Positions 25,895 to 32,858 of a stretch of DNA of 64,000 nt are shown here, one piece after another (the first letter of the stretch is position 1; the number at the start of each line of letters is the position of its first letter). Location: assembly GCF_965228805.1 (NCBI RefSeq), contig NZ_CBDDIE010000003.1, positions 1,488,001 through 1,552,000 on the forward strand, given 5' to 3'. Both the position numbers and the translations under genes were made by a program. The notes under the pieces were generated by a model, which worked only from the letters and a program-made list of their open reading frames with translations, did not search any database and was not told the DNA's origin. This DNA is from JASBTN01 sp965228805. Its GTDB lineage: Bacteria; Pseudomonadota; Alphaproteobacteria; Rhodobacterales; Rhodobacteraceae.

Positions 25895-26011
25895 GATGAA
25901 CACCCCCGTTCTGTTCGCAGGTCCGATCATAGCAGCTGTCGGCCCAAGTCCGAAGTTGTCCGTTTGTCGGGCCCGGCTTGACTATTTAACTAATCTGTTA
26001 AACAATGAGTC

Positions 26012-26341
26012 ATGAGCAACCTAGTAGAGACATTCTCGGCCCTGGCCGATCCGACCCGCCTGTCGATGGTGGAGCGCCTGATGCGCGATGGGGCGCTGCC
26101 TGCGGGCGAGTTGAGCGCGGGCTACGACATCTCGGCCCCGGCCATTTCGCGCCATCTGAAGGTGCTGCGCGCGGCCGGGCTGGTGGATCAGGAGGTGCGC
26201 GGCACGCAGCGGATCTATTCGGTCCGCCCGGAGGCCCTGCGCGGTATCAGCGACTGGACCCAGAGCCATCGCGCCTTCTGGAGCGCTGCCCTGGACCGCC
26301 TGGAAGAAACCATTTTTCTGGAGGGACATCCCGATGACTGA
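26012..26341 (+). CDS. ArsR-family winged-helix regulator
   Basis: A 109-residue regulator: ALADPTRLSMVERLM, then the HTH SAPAISRHLKVLRAAGLV and the wing VRGTQRIYSVRPEAL. No metal-binding Cys pair is visible, so it is of the non-metal ArsR group commonly paired with SRPBCC proteins. Its stop overlaps the SRPBCC gene by eight bases, so the two are coupled; it most likely autoregulates this small operon. Confidence 0.92.
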   Translation: MSNLVETFSALADPTRLSMVERLMRDGALPAGELSAGYDISAPAISRHLKVLRAAGLVDQEVRGTQRIYSVRPEALRGISDWTQSHRAFWSAALDRLEETIFLEGHPDD

Positions 26342-26765
26342 CCTGCGCCTGGAACGCCGGTTCCGCACCACGCCCGAGCGGCTGTTCGCCCTGATCAGCC
26401 AGCGGGCGAACCTGTTGACCTGGTGGGGGCCTGAGGGCATGCATGTGCCCGAGGATGACCTGGATTTCACCCGCACCGGCCCCTGGATGTCGGTCATGCA
26501 GAACGCCGAGGGTGGGCGCGACAAGGTCTCGGGCCAGGTTACCCATGTGGATCCGCCGAACTCCGTCGGGTTCACCTGGGGCTGGCATGATGACAAGGAT
26601 GCGCGGGGGGCCGAAAGCCATGTCACGCTGACCGTCTTGCCCGATGGAGATCACACGCGGCTGGTTCTGGATCACCGTGAGTTGGGCGATGACGAGATCG
26701 CGCAGAATCACGAACAGGGGTGGAGCAGCTCGCTGAACAAGCTGGAAAGCCTGGCAGCGGATTAA
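26334..26765 (+). CDS. SRPBCC (AHSA1-type) domain protein
   Basis: A 143-residue helix-grip protein: RRFRTTPERLFALIS at the start, LLTWWGPEGM, then VDPPNSVGFTWGWHD and the closing helix WSSSLNKLESLA. The AHSA1 family binds hydrophobic ligands or chaperone partners; the ligand here is unknown. It overlaps the ArsR gene and is followed after 22 bases by a YCII-domain gene, a common three-gene association. Confidence 0.9.
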   Translation: MTDLRLERRFRTTPERLFALISQRANLLTWWGPEGMHVPEDDLDFTRTGPWMSVMQNAEGGRDKVSGQVTHVDPPNSVGFTWGWHDDKDARGAESHVTLTVLPDGDHTRLVLDHRELGDDEIAQNHEQGWSSSLNKLESLAAD

Positions 26766-26787
26766 GCCAACCAAGGGAGGATTTGAA

Positions 26788-27099
26788 ATGCCGAAATTCA
26801 TGTTCATTTACCACGGCGGCAAGGCGCCCGAGAGCCCCGAGGCGGTCGAGAAGGTCATGGCGGCCTGGCAGAGCTGGCTGGGCGGGATCGGTGAGGGGCT
26901 GGTCGACGGGGGCAACCCGGCGGGCATGTCCTCGACCGTGTTTGCCGACCGTGTGGAGGAAAACGGCGGGTCGAACCCCGTGTCCGGCTACACGCTGGTC
27001 GATGCGGCCGACAAGTCGGCGGCGGTGAAGATCGCGCAGGGCTGCCCGATCCTCGAAGACGGCGGCAGCGTCGAGGTCGCCGAAGCGATGGAGATGTAG
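26788..27099 (+). CDS. YCII-related (YciI-like) protein
   Basis: A 103-residue dimeric alpha/beta ferredoxin-like protein: KFMFIYHGGKAP at the start, then MAAWQSWLGGIGEGLVDGG and a final GCPILEDGGSVEVAEAMEM, the usual pattern of the YCII/DGPF group. Role unknown; often found with ECF sigma factors or ArsR/SRPBCC genes. Preceded by GGGAGGATTTGAA, an excellent ribosome binding site. Confidence 0.88.
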   Translation: MPKFMFIYHGGKAPESPEAVEKVMAAWQSWLGGIGEGLVDGGNPAGMSSTVFADRVEENGGSNPVSGYTLVDAADKSAAVKIAQGCPILEDGGSVEVAEAMEM

Positions 27100-27132
27100 C
27101 GCGGGCGTCTCCGCGTCATGCGCCGCGCGGGC

Positions 27133-27930
27133 TCAGACCTGCGCGGTGGCTTCCATGCACCCGCGCCCATCCGGGCCGCGTACCCAGAGTTCCGTGCCCT
27201 TGCGGCAGAACTCTGCGCTCTCCGTATGGACCAGCGGCGCGGTGGCGCGGAAGGCAAACCCCGTGAGCGGGCCCAGTTCGCGGGCCGCTTTCAGCATCAG
27301 GAGCTGCGCCAGCAGGGGCCCGTGCACAACCAGCCCCGCGTAACCTTCCACGTCCCGGCAATAGTCCAGGTCATAGTGGATGCGGTGGCCGTTGAAGGTC
27401 AGCGCCGAGTAGCGAAACAGCAGAGTTGAGGTGAAACTGTGGTGCTCGCAGCTGTCTTCGTCGGTGCGGGCCACCGGCGGCACGGGTTTGGGCGCCCTGG
27501 GGTTCGGATCCTCGCGATACACCAGGTCCTGATACTCGCGCACCCGTACCTCATCGTCCTGCACCACCTCATGGCAGAGTGTGACGAAGCCCAGCGGGCC
27601 GGTGCGCCCGGACTTGTGGGTGGCCTTTTCGACACGGCTGTGTTTTTCGGCCCGGGTGCCCACCTGCAAGGGCGCCAGGAACTCCAACCGCCCGCCCGCC
27701 CACATGCGGCGCGGCAGGCCCATGTCGGGGATCAGCCCGCCCACTTTCGGGTGGCCATCGCGCCCCAGCGCGCCGGGCGGTTGCGCGTCCCAGAAATAGA
27801 GCTGGTGAAAGAAGGGCGGCAGCGCATCGGGCAGCGCACCCGGCAGGTCCAGCGCAGTCCACAGCGCCGCGGCCCGGGCCGGGTCCATCGCGTCTGAAAC
27901 GCTTTGCGTTCGGGTCATATCCTGGGTCAT
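27133..27930 (-). CDS. MaoC/FAS1-like hydratase (mesaconyl-C4-CoA hydratase/Htd2-type)
   Basis: A 265-residue double hot-dog protein: the N-terminal half (FFHQLYFWDAQPPGALGRDGHPK, MWAGGRLEFLAPL) and the C-terminal half with the active-site region FNGHRIHYDLDYCRDVEGYAGLVVHGPLLAQL match COG3777/Htd2-like dehydratases. Substrates are acyl-CoA or acyl-ACP thioesters; some relatives hydrate mesaconyl-C4-CoA. The substrate here is not known. Divergent from the VOC gene, 38 bases away. Confidence 0.85.
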   Translation of the reverse strand: MTQDMTRTQSVSDAMDPARAAALWTALDLPGALPDALPPFFHQLYFWDAQPPGALGRDGHPKVGGLIPDMGLPRRMWAGGRLEFLAPLQVGTRAEKHSRVEKATHKSGRTGPLGFVTLCHEVVQDDEVRVREYQDLVYREDPNPRAPKPVPPVARTDEDSCEHHSFTSTLLFRYSALTFNGHRIHYDLDYCRDVEGYAGLVVHGPLLAQLLMLKAARELGPLTGFAFRATAPLVHTESAEFCRKGTELWVRGPDGRGCMEATAQV

Positions 27931-27968
27931 GGTGGCACCGTAGACCCAGGCCCCCGAAAGGAAAACCC

Positions 27969-28364
27969 ATGCGTGTCACATCGCTTGATCACCTGGTGCT
28001 GACCGTGGCCGATATCGGTGCGACGGTCGCCTTCTACACCACGGTACTGGGCATGCGGGCGGAACGGTTCCAGCCCTCCGATGGCACCACCCGCACGGCG
28101 TTGAGCTTTGGCACGCAGAAGATCAACCTGCACCGGGCCGGGGCGGAGTTCGAGCCTAAGGCCGCCACGCCAACGCCCGGCTCCGCCGACCTGTGTTTTC
28201 TGACCGACGTACCGCTTACGGACTGGCAGGCGCATTTCGCCGCCCATGGGATCGTGGTCGAAGAAGGCCCGGTCACGCGCACCGGCGCAACCGGCCCGAT
28301 CCTGTCGCTTTACCTGCGTGATCCGGATGGCAACCTGATCGAGGTCTCTACACCGCAGCCATGA
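27969..28364 (+). CDS. VOC-family (glyoxalase/bleomycin-resistance fold) protein
   Basis: A 131-residue protein with the two paired beta-alpha-beta modules of VOC proteins: SLDHLVLTVADIGATVAFYTTVLGM at the start and YLRDPDGNLIEVS at the end, with His and Glu as likely metal ligands. Many small VOC proteins are dioxygenases, lyases or resistance proteins; none is specified. Overlaps the convergent FMN reductase gene by 17 bases. Confidence 0.9.
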   Translation: MRVTSLDHLVLTVADIGATVAFYTTVLGMRAERFQPSDGTTRTALSFGTQKINLHRAGAEFEPKAATPTPGSADLCFLTDVPLTDWQAHFAAHGIVVEEGPVTRTGATGPILSLYLRDPDGNLIEVSTPQP

Positions 28365-28881
28365 GGGCTTCCATCAAGAGCCCCAGGTTCTTTTCCGTGC
28401 GCTCATTCACCAGCCGCCCATCCGCGTCGAACTGGTTGCGCGCATCGGCCAGGCAGATCTCCGGCCCCGCCACGATGCGCGCGCGAAAGGGCATCATGGC
28501 GAGCAGCAGCGCGCTCTGCCCACGTTCCCCGCCGGAGCGCCCGGCGGCGGCGGACATCAGCGCCACAGGCTTGCCCGCCCAGGGCTTGTCCGGCGTGCGG
28601 CTGACCCAGTCGAGCGCATTCTTCAGCACGCCCGACAGCGATTTGTTGTACTCGGGGGTCGAGATCACCACCGCATCCGCCGCCGCGATCTGTTCGGCCA
28701 GCCTGGTGACCTCGGCGGGGATGCCCCGCGCTTCGACATCGCCGTCATAGAGCGGAAGCGCCAGGTCGGCCTCGATGTAATCCACATCCCCCATCAGCCG
28801 CGCGGCGTTGCGCAGAAGCTGGCGGTTGGTCGAGCCCGCGCGCAGGGCGCCGGGCAGGCCCAGAAGGGTCAGGTCACTCAT
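28348..28881 (-). CDS. NADPH-dependent FMN reductase-type protein
   Basis: A 177-residue flavodoxin-like reductase. The phosphate-binding loop GALRAGSTNRQLL is near residue 12, and STPEYNKSLSGVLKNALDW carries the PEYN isoalloxazine-binding motif. Relatives reduce quinones, chromate or azo dyes with NAD(P)H. The GFA-type gene lies seven bases upstream on the same strand, so the two form an operon. Confidence 0.92.
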   Translation of the reverse strand: MSDLTLLGLPGALRAGSTNRQLLRNAARLMGDVDYIEADLALPLYDGDVEARGIPAEVTRLAEQIAAADAVVISTPEYNKSLSGVLKNALDWVSRTPDKPWAGKPVALMSAAAGRSGGERGQSALLLAMMPFRARIVAGPEICLADARNQFDADGRLVNERTEKNLGLLMEALMAAV

Positions 28882-28888
28882 GAAGTCC

Positions 28889-29278
28889 TCATTTTTGCGG
28901 CAATCCGTCGTCCAGGTGAATCCAGGACAACATCTCGTCGGTGTGCACGTGGGTGGTGGGTTTGAAATGGGTCGGATCGCTCAGGGTGGCGGCGTAGAAA
29001 TGGATCTCGCCGGGGTATTTCGCGCTCTGGAAGGCCATCTGCGTGCCGCAGCGCGAACAGAAGCTGCGGTGCACGCCGGGGGAGCTTTGATATTGCGCCA
29101 CCGGGCGGCCGGTCCAGCGCCATTGCCCGTCGCGCACGCCGATGAAGCTGGTAAAGCCCGATGCGGTGGCGCGGCGGCAGCTTTCGCAGTGGCAATGCAC
29201 CATGAACCGCTCGGGCGGGCGGTAGGTAAACGAGGTCTCGCCACAGAGGCAGTGGCCGGTCACATGGTCCTGGGTCAT
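28889..29278 (-). CDS. GFA-family zinc protein
   Basis: A 129-residue beta-rich protein with the zinc-binding Cys pattern of the GFA (glutathione-dependent formaldehyde-activating) family: GHCLCGE, HCHCESCRR and FCSRCGTQM. The family name reflects one studied member; most have unknown roles. First gene of a two-gene unit with the FMN reductase. Confidence 0.93.
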   Translation of the reverse strand: MTQDHVTGHCLCGETSFTYRPPERFMVHCHCESCRRATASGFTSFIGVRDGQWRWTGRPVAQYQSSPGVHRSFCSRCGTQMAFQSAKYPGEIHFYAATLSDPTHFKPTTHVHTDEMLSWIHLDDGLPQK

Positions 29279-29587
29279 GGGCGGAGCTTGGCGCGGGGGC
29301 GGGCAGTTGGCAAGGGTGACGCGGGTGGCGCTGATCGAGTGTCAGCGAAGATGACACATTCGTGGGGCGCAGCCCCACGGCGCCCGACATTCCCACGGGA
29401 GGGCGCTTCTGCAACGTTTCAACCTGAACTGCCGTGCCGAGTGTGGCAGCCGCTTTGCCCCTCATTCCTGTTTCCAAGCGCCCACCCAGGGTCGGGCGCC
29501 GCGTGTCTGCTTGTGTTGGAACAATAAACGGGCGGCCCGAAGACCGCCCGCTCGCTTGGGTGAGGCTGTGGGTGAGGCTGGCGGGGC
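29279..29587. other. Gene-free stretch with hairpins
   Basis: No gene is supported. It has a GTGGGGC-GCA-GCCCCAC hairpin near 29,364-29,380, of the same GGGGCGCAGCCCC type as near 48,190, and the terminator of the membrane-protein gene near 29,520-29,552. The rest shows no coding character. Confidence 0.5.
29520..29552 (-). terminator. Probable terminator of the ten-helix membrane protein gene
   Basis: On the minus strand GGGCGG and CCGCCC form a stem with an 8-base TCTTCGGG loop, followed by GTTTATTGTT. It lies about 40 bases after the stop at 29588. Confidence 0.55.
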
Positions 29588-30793
29588 TTACTCCGCCGGG
29601 ACCGCCGTGGCCACCGTCAGACCGAAATGCTGCCGGTTCAGGCGCAGGACCAGGGCGATCATGGCAAACTGCAGCACCAGCGCCACGGTACTCAGCGCCC
29701 AGAAGCCCAGCGAGAACTTGTCCATCACGCCCGAGGCCACCAGCCCCTTGTTGATGAAGAAATGCAGCATCACCGACAGGGCCACGCCGGGGCAGACCAG
29801 CGCGTAGGAACCGGGCGAGGTGCCATTGCCGAAGACGAAATCCTTCCAATAGCCCTGGCGCGCCAGCACGGTCAGGCCCAGGCCCAGGAACACCACCTGG
29901 ATCGTCAGCAGTCGGGCCAGGAAGACCAGCGTCTCGCCGGCGGCCATATGGGCGTCGAAGGTGGTGTGCAGCCCGTGGAACTGGCGCAGGAACATGATGC
30001 CCAGCACGGTGACCAGCGGAATGATGATCAGAAGCGTCGGCGCGCTCTCCTTCGCGGTGCCATAGTGCAGCATCGAGTTGAATGCGGTGACCAGGGCCAC
30101 GGCGCCGTAGATGATCGAGGCGGTGCCAAAGAAGGTCGACAGCACCAGCGAGGTGGCGACGACCACGCCATTGCCGCTCATCGCGGCGGGGGCGGAGAAG
30201 CCCACGGCGACCATCGACAGGGCGAATGCGGGCAGCAGCTGGGCAAAGCTGTTATGCGCGGTGACGTCAAAGACGCCGCCCTTGGTCAGCACGCGGCCCA
30301 GAAAGTCGCCAATATACATCAGCGCCTGCACGCCGATCAGGAAAAAGGCGATCATCGCCGCCGGGAACAGGTATTCGACGATCGACCACAGGCCAGGCAC
30401 GAAGACGAGGCCGACAATGAACAGCCCGTTCACCGCCATGGCGAGCGCCAGCGGCATGGCCAGGATGGTGGTTTCCGCGTTCGACGCCTTGAGCTTGGCG
30501 AAGGCGTCAGTCTTGCGGAAGGTCGAGAAAGCCTTGAGGTTCCAGACCAGGTACTTGAGGTTCAGGAAGGCCATCGCGGCAATGCCGATCACCGCCACGG
30601 CAATGCCCGCCTGCAGGGCGGTGGACCCGGTTCCCCAGGCGGCAACGAGGTCTTCGAAAGTGGGCACCGGTTTGCCCGGGTGTTTCACCCAGAACATCAG
30701 GTACATGAAGAAGGTCACGTTCAGACCCCCGGCCCCGACCGAGGCCAGGAAGTAGAGCGGGCTATAGCTGTCCGCGGCGCGTTTGGGTTGCAT
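29588..30793 (-). CDS. Ten-helix membrane protein, probably TsoY family
   Basis: A 401-residue integral membrane protein with about ten hydrophobic helices and few charged loops. Recognisable segments are PLYFLASVGAGGLNVTFFMYLMFWV at the N-terminus (shown only in part here), LVCPGVALSVMLHFF and a conserved FLRQFHGLHT. The pattern resembles TsoY-type proteins, where the Cys in CPGVA is replaced by selenocysteine in some members, and the SLAC1/TDT anion-channel fold. The ATG at 30793 follows GGATGGAG; two ATGs further upstream lack such a site. An AT-rich palindrome lies in its promoter region. Confidence 0.65.
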   Translation of the reverse strand: MQPKRAADSYSPLYFLASVGAGGLNVTFFMYLMFWVKHPGKPVPTFEDLVAAWGTGSTALQAGIAVAVIGIAAMAFLNLKYLVWNLKAFSTFRKTDAFAKLKASNAETTILAMPLALAMAVNGLFIVGLVFVPGLWSIVEYLFPAAMIAFFLIGVQALMYIGDFLGRVLTKGGVFDVTAHNSFAQLLPAFALSMVAVGFSAPAAMSGNGVVVATSLVLSTFFGTASIIYGAVALVTAFNSMLHYGTAKESAPTLLIIIPLVTVLGIMFLRQFHGLHTTFDAHMAAGETLVFLARLLTIQVVFLGLGLTVLARQGYWKDFVFGNGTSPGSYALVCPGVALSVMLHFFINKGLVASGVMDKFSLGFWALSTVALVLQFAMIALVLRLNRQHFGLTVATAVPAE

Positions 30794-30814
30794 GATGTGC
30801 TCCATCCGTACATT

Positions 30815-30848
30815 CATATTTTGTGATATATTAAAATATCAGAATATG
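30815..30848. promoter_or_regulatory. AT-rich palindrome before the membrane protein gene
   Basis: Arms CATATT..GATAT and ATATC..AATATG form an extended, nearly perfect AT-rich inverted repeat in otherwise GC-rich DNA, 20 bases before the membrane protein's start. AT-rich palindromes of this kind are bound by ArsR-type sulfur sensors such as BigR/SqrR, but the regulator is not identified. Confidence 0.5.
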
Positions 30849-30890
30849 TAAACCGATGCGGCAAGTTGATGCAGGGCAGGGGCGGGGTCG

Positions 30891-30906
30891 GTAACCATTC
30901 GTTAAC
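30891..30906 (+). promoter_or_regulatory. Possible CtrA-type site
   Basis: GTAA-N7-TTAAC differs by one base from the alphaproteobacterial CtrA consensus TTAA-N7-TTAAC. It lies about 35 bases before the lipoprotein gene. One mismatch and a short motif make this weak. Confidence 0.25.
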
Positions 30907-30939
30907 CAAGTTGCGCGAGGCTCGGCGCAGGAGGTTCCC

Positions 30940-31356
30940 ATGCGCCAAGCCCTTGTTTTCCTGCCCATCCTTCTGGCCCTGACTGCCTGTGACAGCCCCA
31001 CCCCGGGCATGGCGCGGGGGGAGAAGACAGAGGTGACGATCGACGGCAGTCGCTTTTCCGTCTACCGCCGCGATGACCGGGTCGAGGTCATCCGCACCTC
31101 GCGTGAATGGCTGCCGGACCGCACCGAATACCGCGCCAAGGCGCAAATGGCGATCCGTCAGGCGACCGGATGCAAGGTGCGGGGCAACTCCTTTGATGGC
31201 GACCAGGCCATGGCCAAGGCGCGGCTGAACTGCTCGGGCGACTTGCCGCCGCTCGAACGGGTCGGGCCGCAGGCCTATGACTGCCATGTCGTGGCCGATT
31301 GGGAAAGCGAAGGGCGCAACGCCCGCACGACCGAGATCTATTGCGAACCGATCTAG
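30940..31356 (+). CDS. Small putative lipoprotein
   Basis: A 138-residue protein with a lipoprotein signal peptide: MRQALVFLPILLALTAC, with lipobox LTAC and the lipidated Cys at residue 17. The mature part contains three more Cys residues that may form disulfides, and a repeated beta pattern (SRFSVYRRDDRVEVIRTS). No named family is recognised. GGAGG precedes the ATG. Convergent with a GNAT gene, overlapping it by four bases. Confidence 0.8.
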   Translation: MRQALVFLPILLALTACDSPTPGMARGEKTEVTIDGSRFSVYRRDDRVEVIRTSREWLPDRTEYRAKAQMAIRQATGCKVRGNSFDGDQAMAKARLNCSGDLPPLERVGPQAYDCHVVADWESEGRNARTTEIYCEPI

Positions 31357-31799
31357 ACCGGCTTTCGAAAGGTGACCGACGTCGGGCGGTCAAACCCGGG
31401 GTGCGCCGTCTCTCCGACCTTCTCGAACCCCAGGGCGCGAAAGGCTGCGTGGTTTTCCACCAGCTCGACCCGGGTCTGCAATTCCAGCGCGGGCAGGTCC
31501 AGTGCGCGGGCCCGATCCGCGGCGTGGTCCAGCATGACACGCGCAAGTCCCAGTCCCTGATGGTTCGGGTGAACGGCCAGCTTGCCGACATAAAGGGCGT
31601 GCGGTTTCGCGGTCAGGAACACACAGGCCACCACCGGATTGCCCAGCACCCAGACCTCCGCCGCGGCCACGTCCCCCACCGTCAGGCGACGCAGCGACGA
31701 GGGCGGGTCGATCCGCCCCTCCATCCCGGCAAAACAGAGGTGCAAGAGCTCCAGAACCGCGCGCGGATCCGTCGAACGGCGCGGGGTCGGCGCGCTCAC
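31353..31799 (-). CDS. GNAT-family N-acetyltransferase
   Basis: A 148-residue GNAT protein. The acetyl-CoA motif A region is VGKLAVHPNHQGLGLARVMLDHA (Q/RxxGxG/A variant), followed by LELQTRVELVENHAAFRALGF. Substrate unknown. The start overlaps the stop of the barstar-like gene by four bases, and it is the last gene of a GNAT-barstar-GNAT unit. Confidence 0.9.
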   Translation of the reverse strand: MSAPTPRRSTDPRAVLELLHLCFAGMEGRIDPPSSLRRLTVGDVAAAEVWVLGNPVVACVFLTAKPHALYVGKLAVHPNHQGLGLARVMLDHAADRARALDLPALELQTRVELVENHAAFRALGFEKVGETAHPGFDRPTSVTFRKPV

Positions 31800-32224
31800 G
31801 GCTCCATCTCCGCCCCGTCCGATCCCAGCAGCGTCAGGGTCACGTTGTCCTCGCTCTCGCTGCCGCCGGGCCCGTGTTCCTGCAGGATCATCACCAGCCA
31901 GTCAAACAGCGTATCGCCACTGCCGCGCAGCACGTCCTCGATATCCTCCAGAACCAGCGGCCTTTGCACCGGCGTCGCCGCCTTCAGCTGCGCGCGCAAG
32001 ACGCGCAGGGTCTCGGCCCGGCCCAGGCTGTCCTGCGACAGGTCCGCATTGCGCCAGACCAGGTGAAACCCGCCCTCCGGCGTGCCGAAGCCACCGCGCA
32101 GGATGTCGTTGAACGCGTTCAGGCTGCGCCCCCAATAGATGCCGGGGATCAGCTGGCGGGAAATCTCGTCACAGAAACCGTCGAACCCGGTAAACCGCGC
32201 CCCGTCGATCTCATAGGTGGTCAC
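31796..32224 (-). CDS. Barstar-family protein
   Basis: A 142-residue acidic protein with the barstar fold pattern: YEIDGARFTGFDGFCDEI (first strand and helix), WGRSLNAFNDILRGGFGTP with the conserved L-N-D helix, and the loop FHLVWRNADLSQDSLG. Barstars inhibit ribonucleases of the barnase type. The start is a GTG within the stop of the upstream GNAT gene (GTGA). No partner ribonuclease is visible in the window. Confidence 0.82.
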   Translation of the reverse strand: MTTYEIDGARFTGFDGFCDEISRQLIPGIYWGRSLNAFNDILRGGFGTPEGGFHLVWRNADLSQDSLGRAETLRVLRAQLKAATPVQRPLVLEDIEDVLRGSGDTLFDWLVMILQEHGPGGSESEDNVTLTLLGSDGAEMEP

Positions 32225-32673
32225 AGCGCCTTCTCCATGAACAGTGACGAGGAGTTTGCCTCGTAATCGCCAAACGGCCCGCATTCGGTGAACCCGCCGC
32301 GCGCATAAAGCCGATGCGCCGCCTTCAACAGCGATCCGGTCTCCAGCTTCATCGCGCCGAACCCCTTGGCCCGCGCGTGCGCCTCCAGGTGGTCGAGCAA
32401 CCTGATCCCCAGCCCCAGCCCCCGCGCATCCGGCGAGACGAACATGGACTTCACCTCGCCATAGGTGCCCTTGTCCGCCAAGGCCGCCGTGCCCAGCACG
32501 CGGTCGCCCTCACGCGCCACGAAGAAGGAAATCTCCGGCACGCAGAGCTCGGATATATCCAGGAAATGGTTGTCTTCGGGGGGAAACAGGCTCTCCATCA
32601 GCGCATGGGACTGTTTCAAAAGGGCGGTGGCCTGCGGATCACGCGGATCGCCCGTTTCGATGATGACGCTCAT
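32221..32673 (-). CDS. GNAT-family N-acetyltransferase
   Basis: A 150-residue GNAT protein with the motif A block EVKSMFVSPDARGLGLGIRLLDHLEAHA and the motif B LETGSLLKAAHRLYARGGF. Substrate unknown. The ATG at 32673 follows GGGGGTGAAA; the frame continues upstream through a region containing a DnaA-box-like site and is not coding there. First gene of the GNAT-barstar-GNAT unit, divergent from smc. Confidence 0.9.
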   Translation of the reverse strand: MSVIIETGDPRDPQATALLKQSHALMESLFPPEDNHFLDISELCVPEISFFVAREGDRVLGTAALADKGTYGEVKSMFVSPDARGLGLGIRLLDHLEAHARAKGFGAMKLETGSLLKAAHRLYARGGFTECGPFGDYEANSSSLFMEKAL

Positions 32674-32749
32674 TTTCACCCCCATAAGCCGCCCAACACC
32701 ATTTCGCGCAGGTTGCGCCGGATTTTTCCCGGGTACAACCACGATATCT

Positions 32750-32758
32750 TGTGGATAA
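32750..32758 (-). promoter_or_regulatory. Perfect DnaA box
   Basis: TGTGGATAA on the plus strand is the reverse complement of the consensus DnaA box TTATCCACA. It is single, in the gap between the GNAT gene and smc; a 9-mer can occur by chance, so a role in smc control or DnaA binding is possible only. Confidence 0.4.
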
Positions 32759-32858
32759 GTCGGCGGTTTTCCCCAGATTGTGGGGATCGCCGTTGACTCA
32801 TCCCCGAAGCGTCCGAACAATCATCCTTTACAGGAATCAGTAACAGGCCTTGCCCCGC

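Noticed and set aside
25895..26011. SAM or homocysteine riboswitch before the homocysteine methyltransferase gene
   Set aside because: The gap to the ArsR gene is short and shows no conserved structure.
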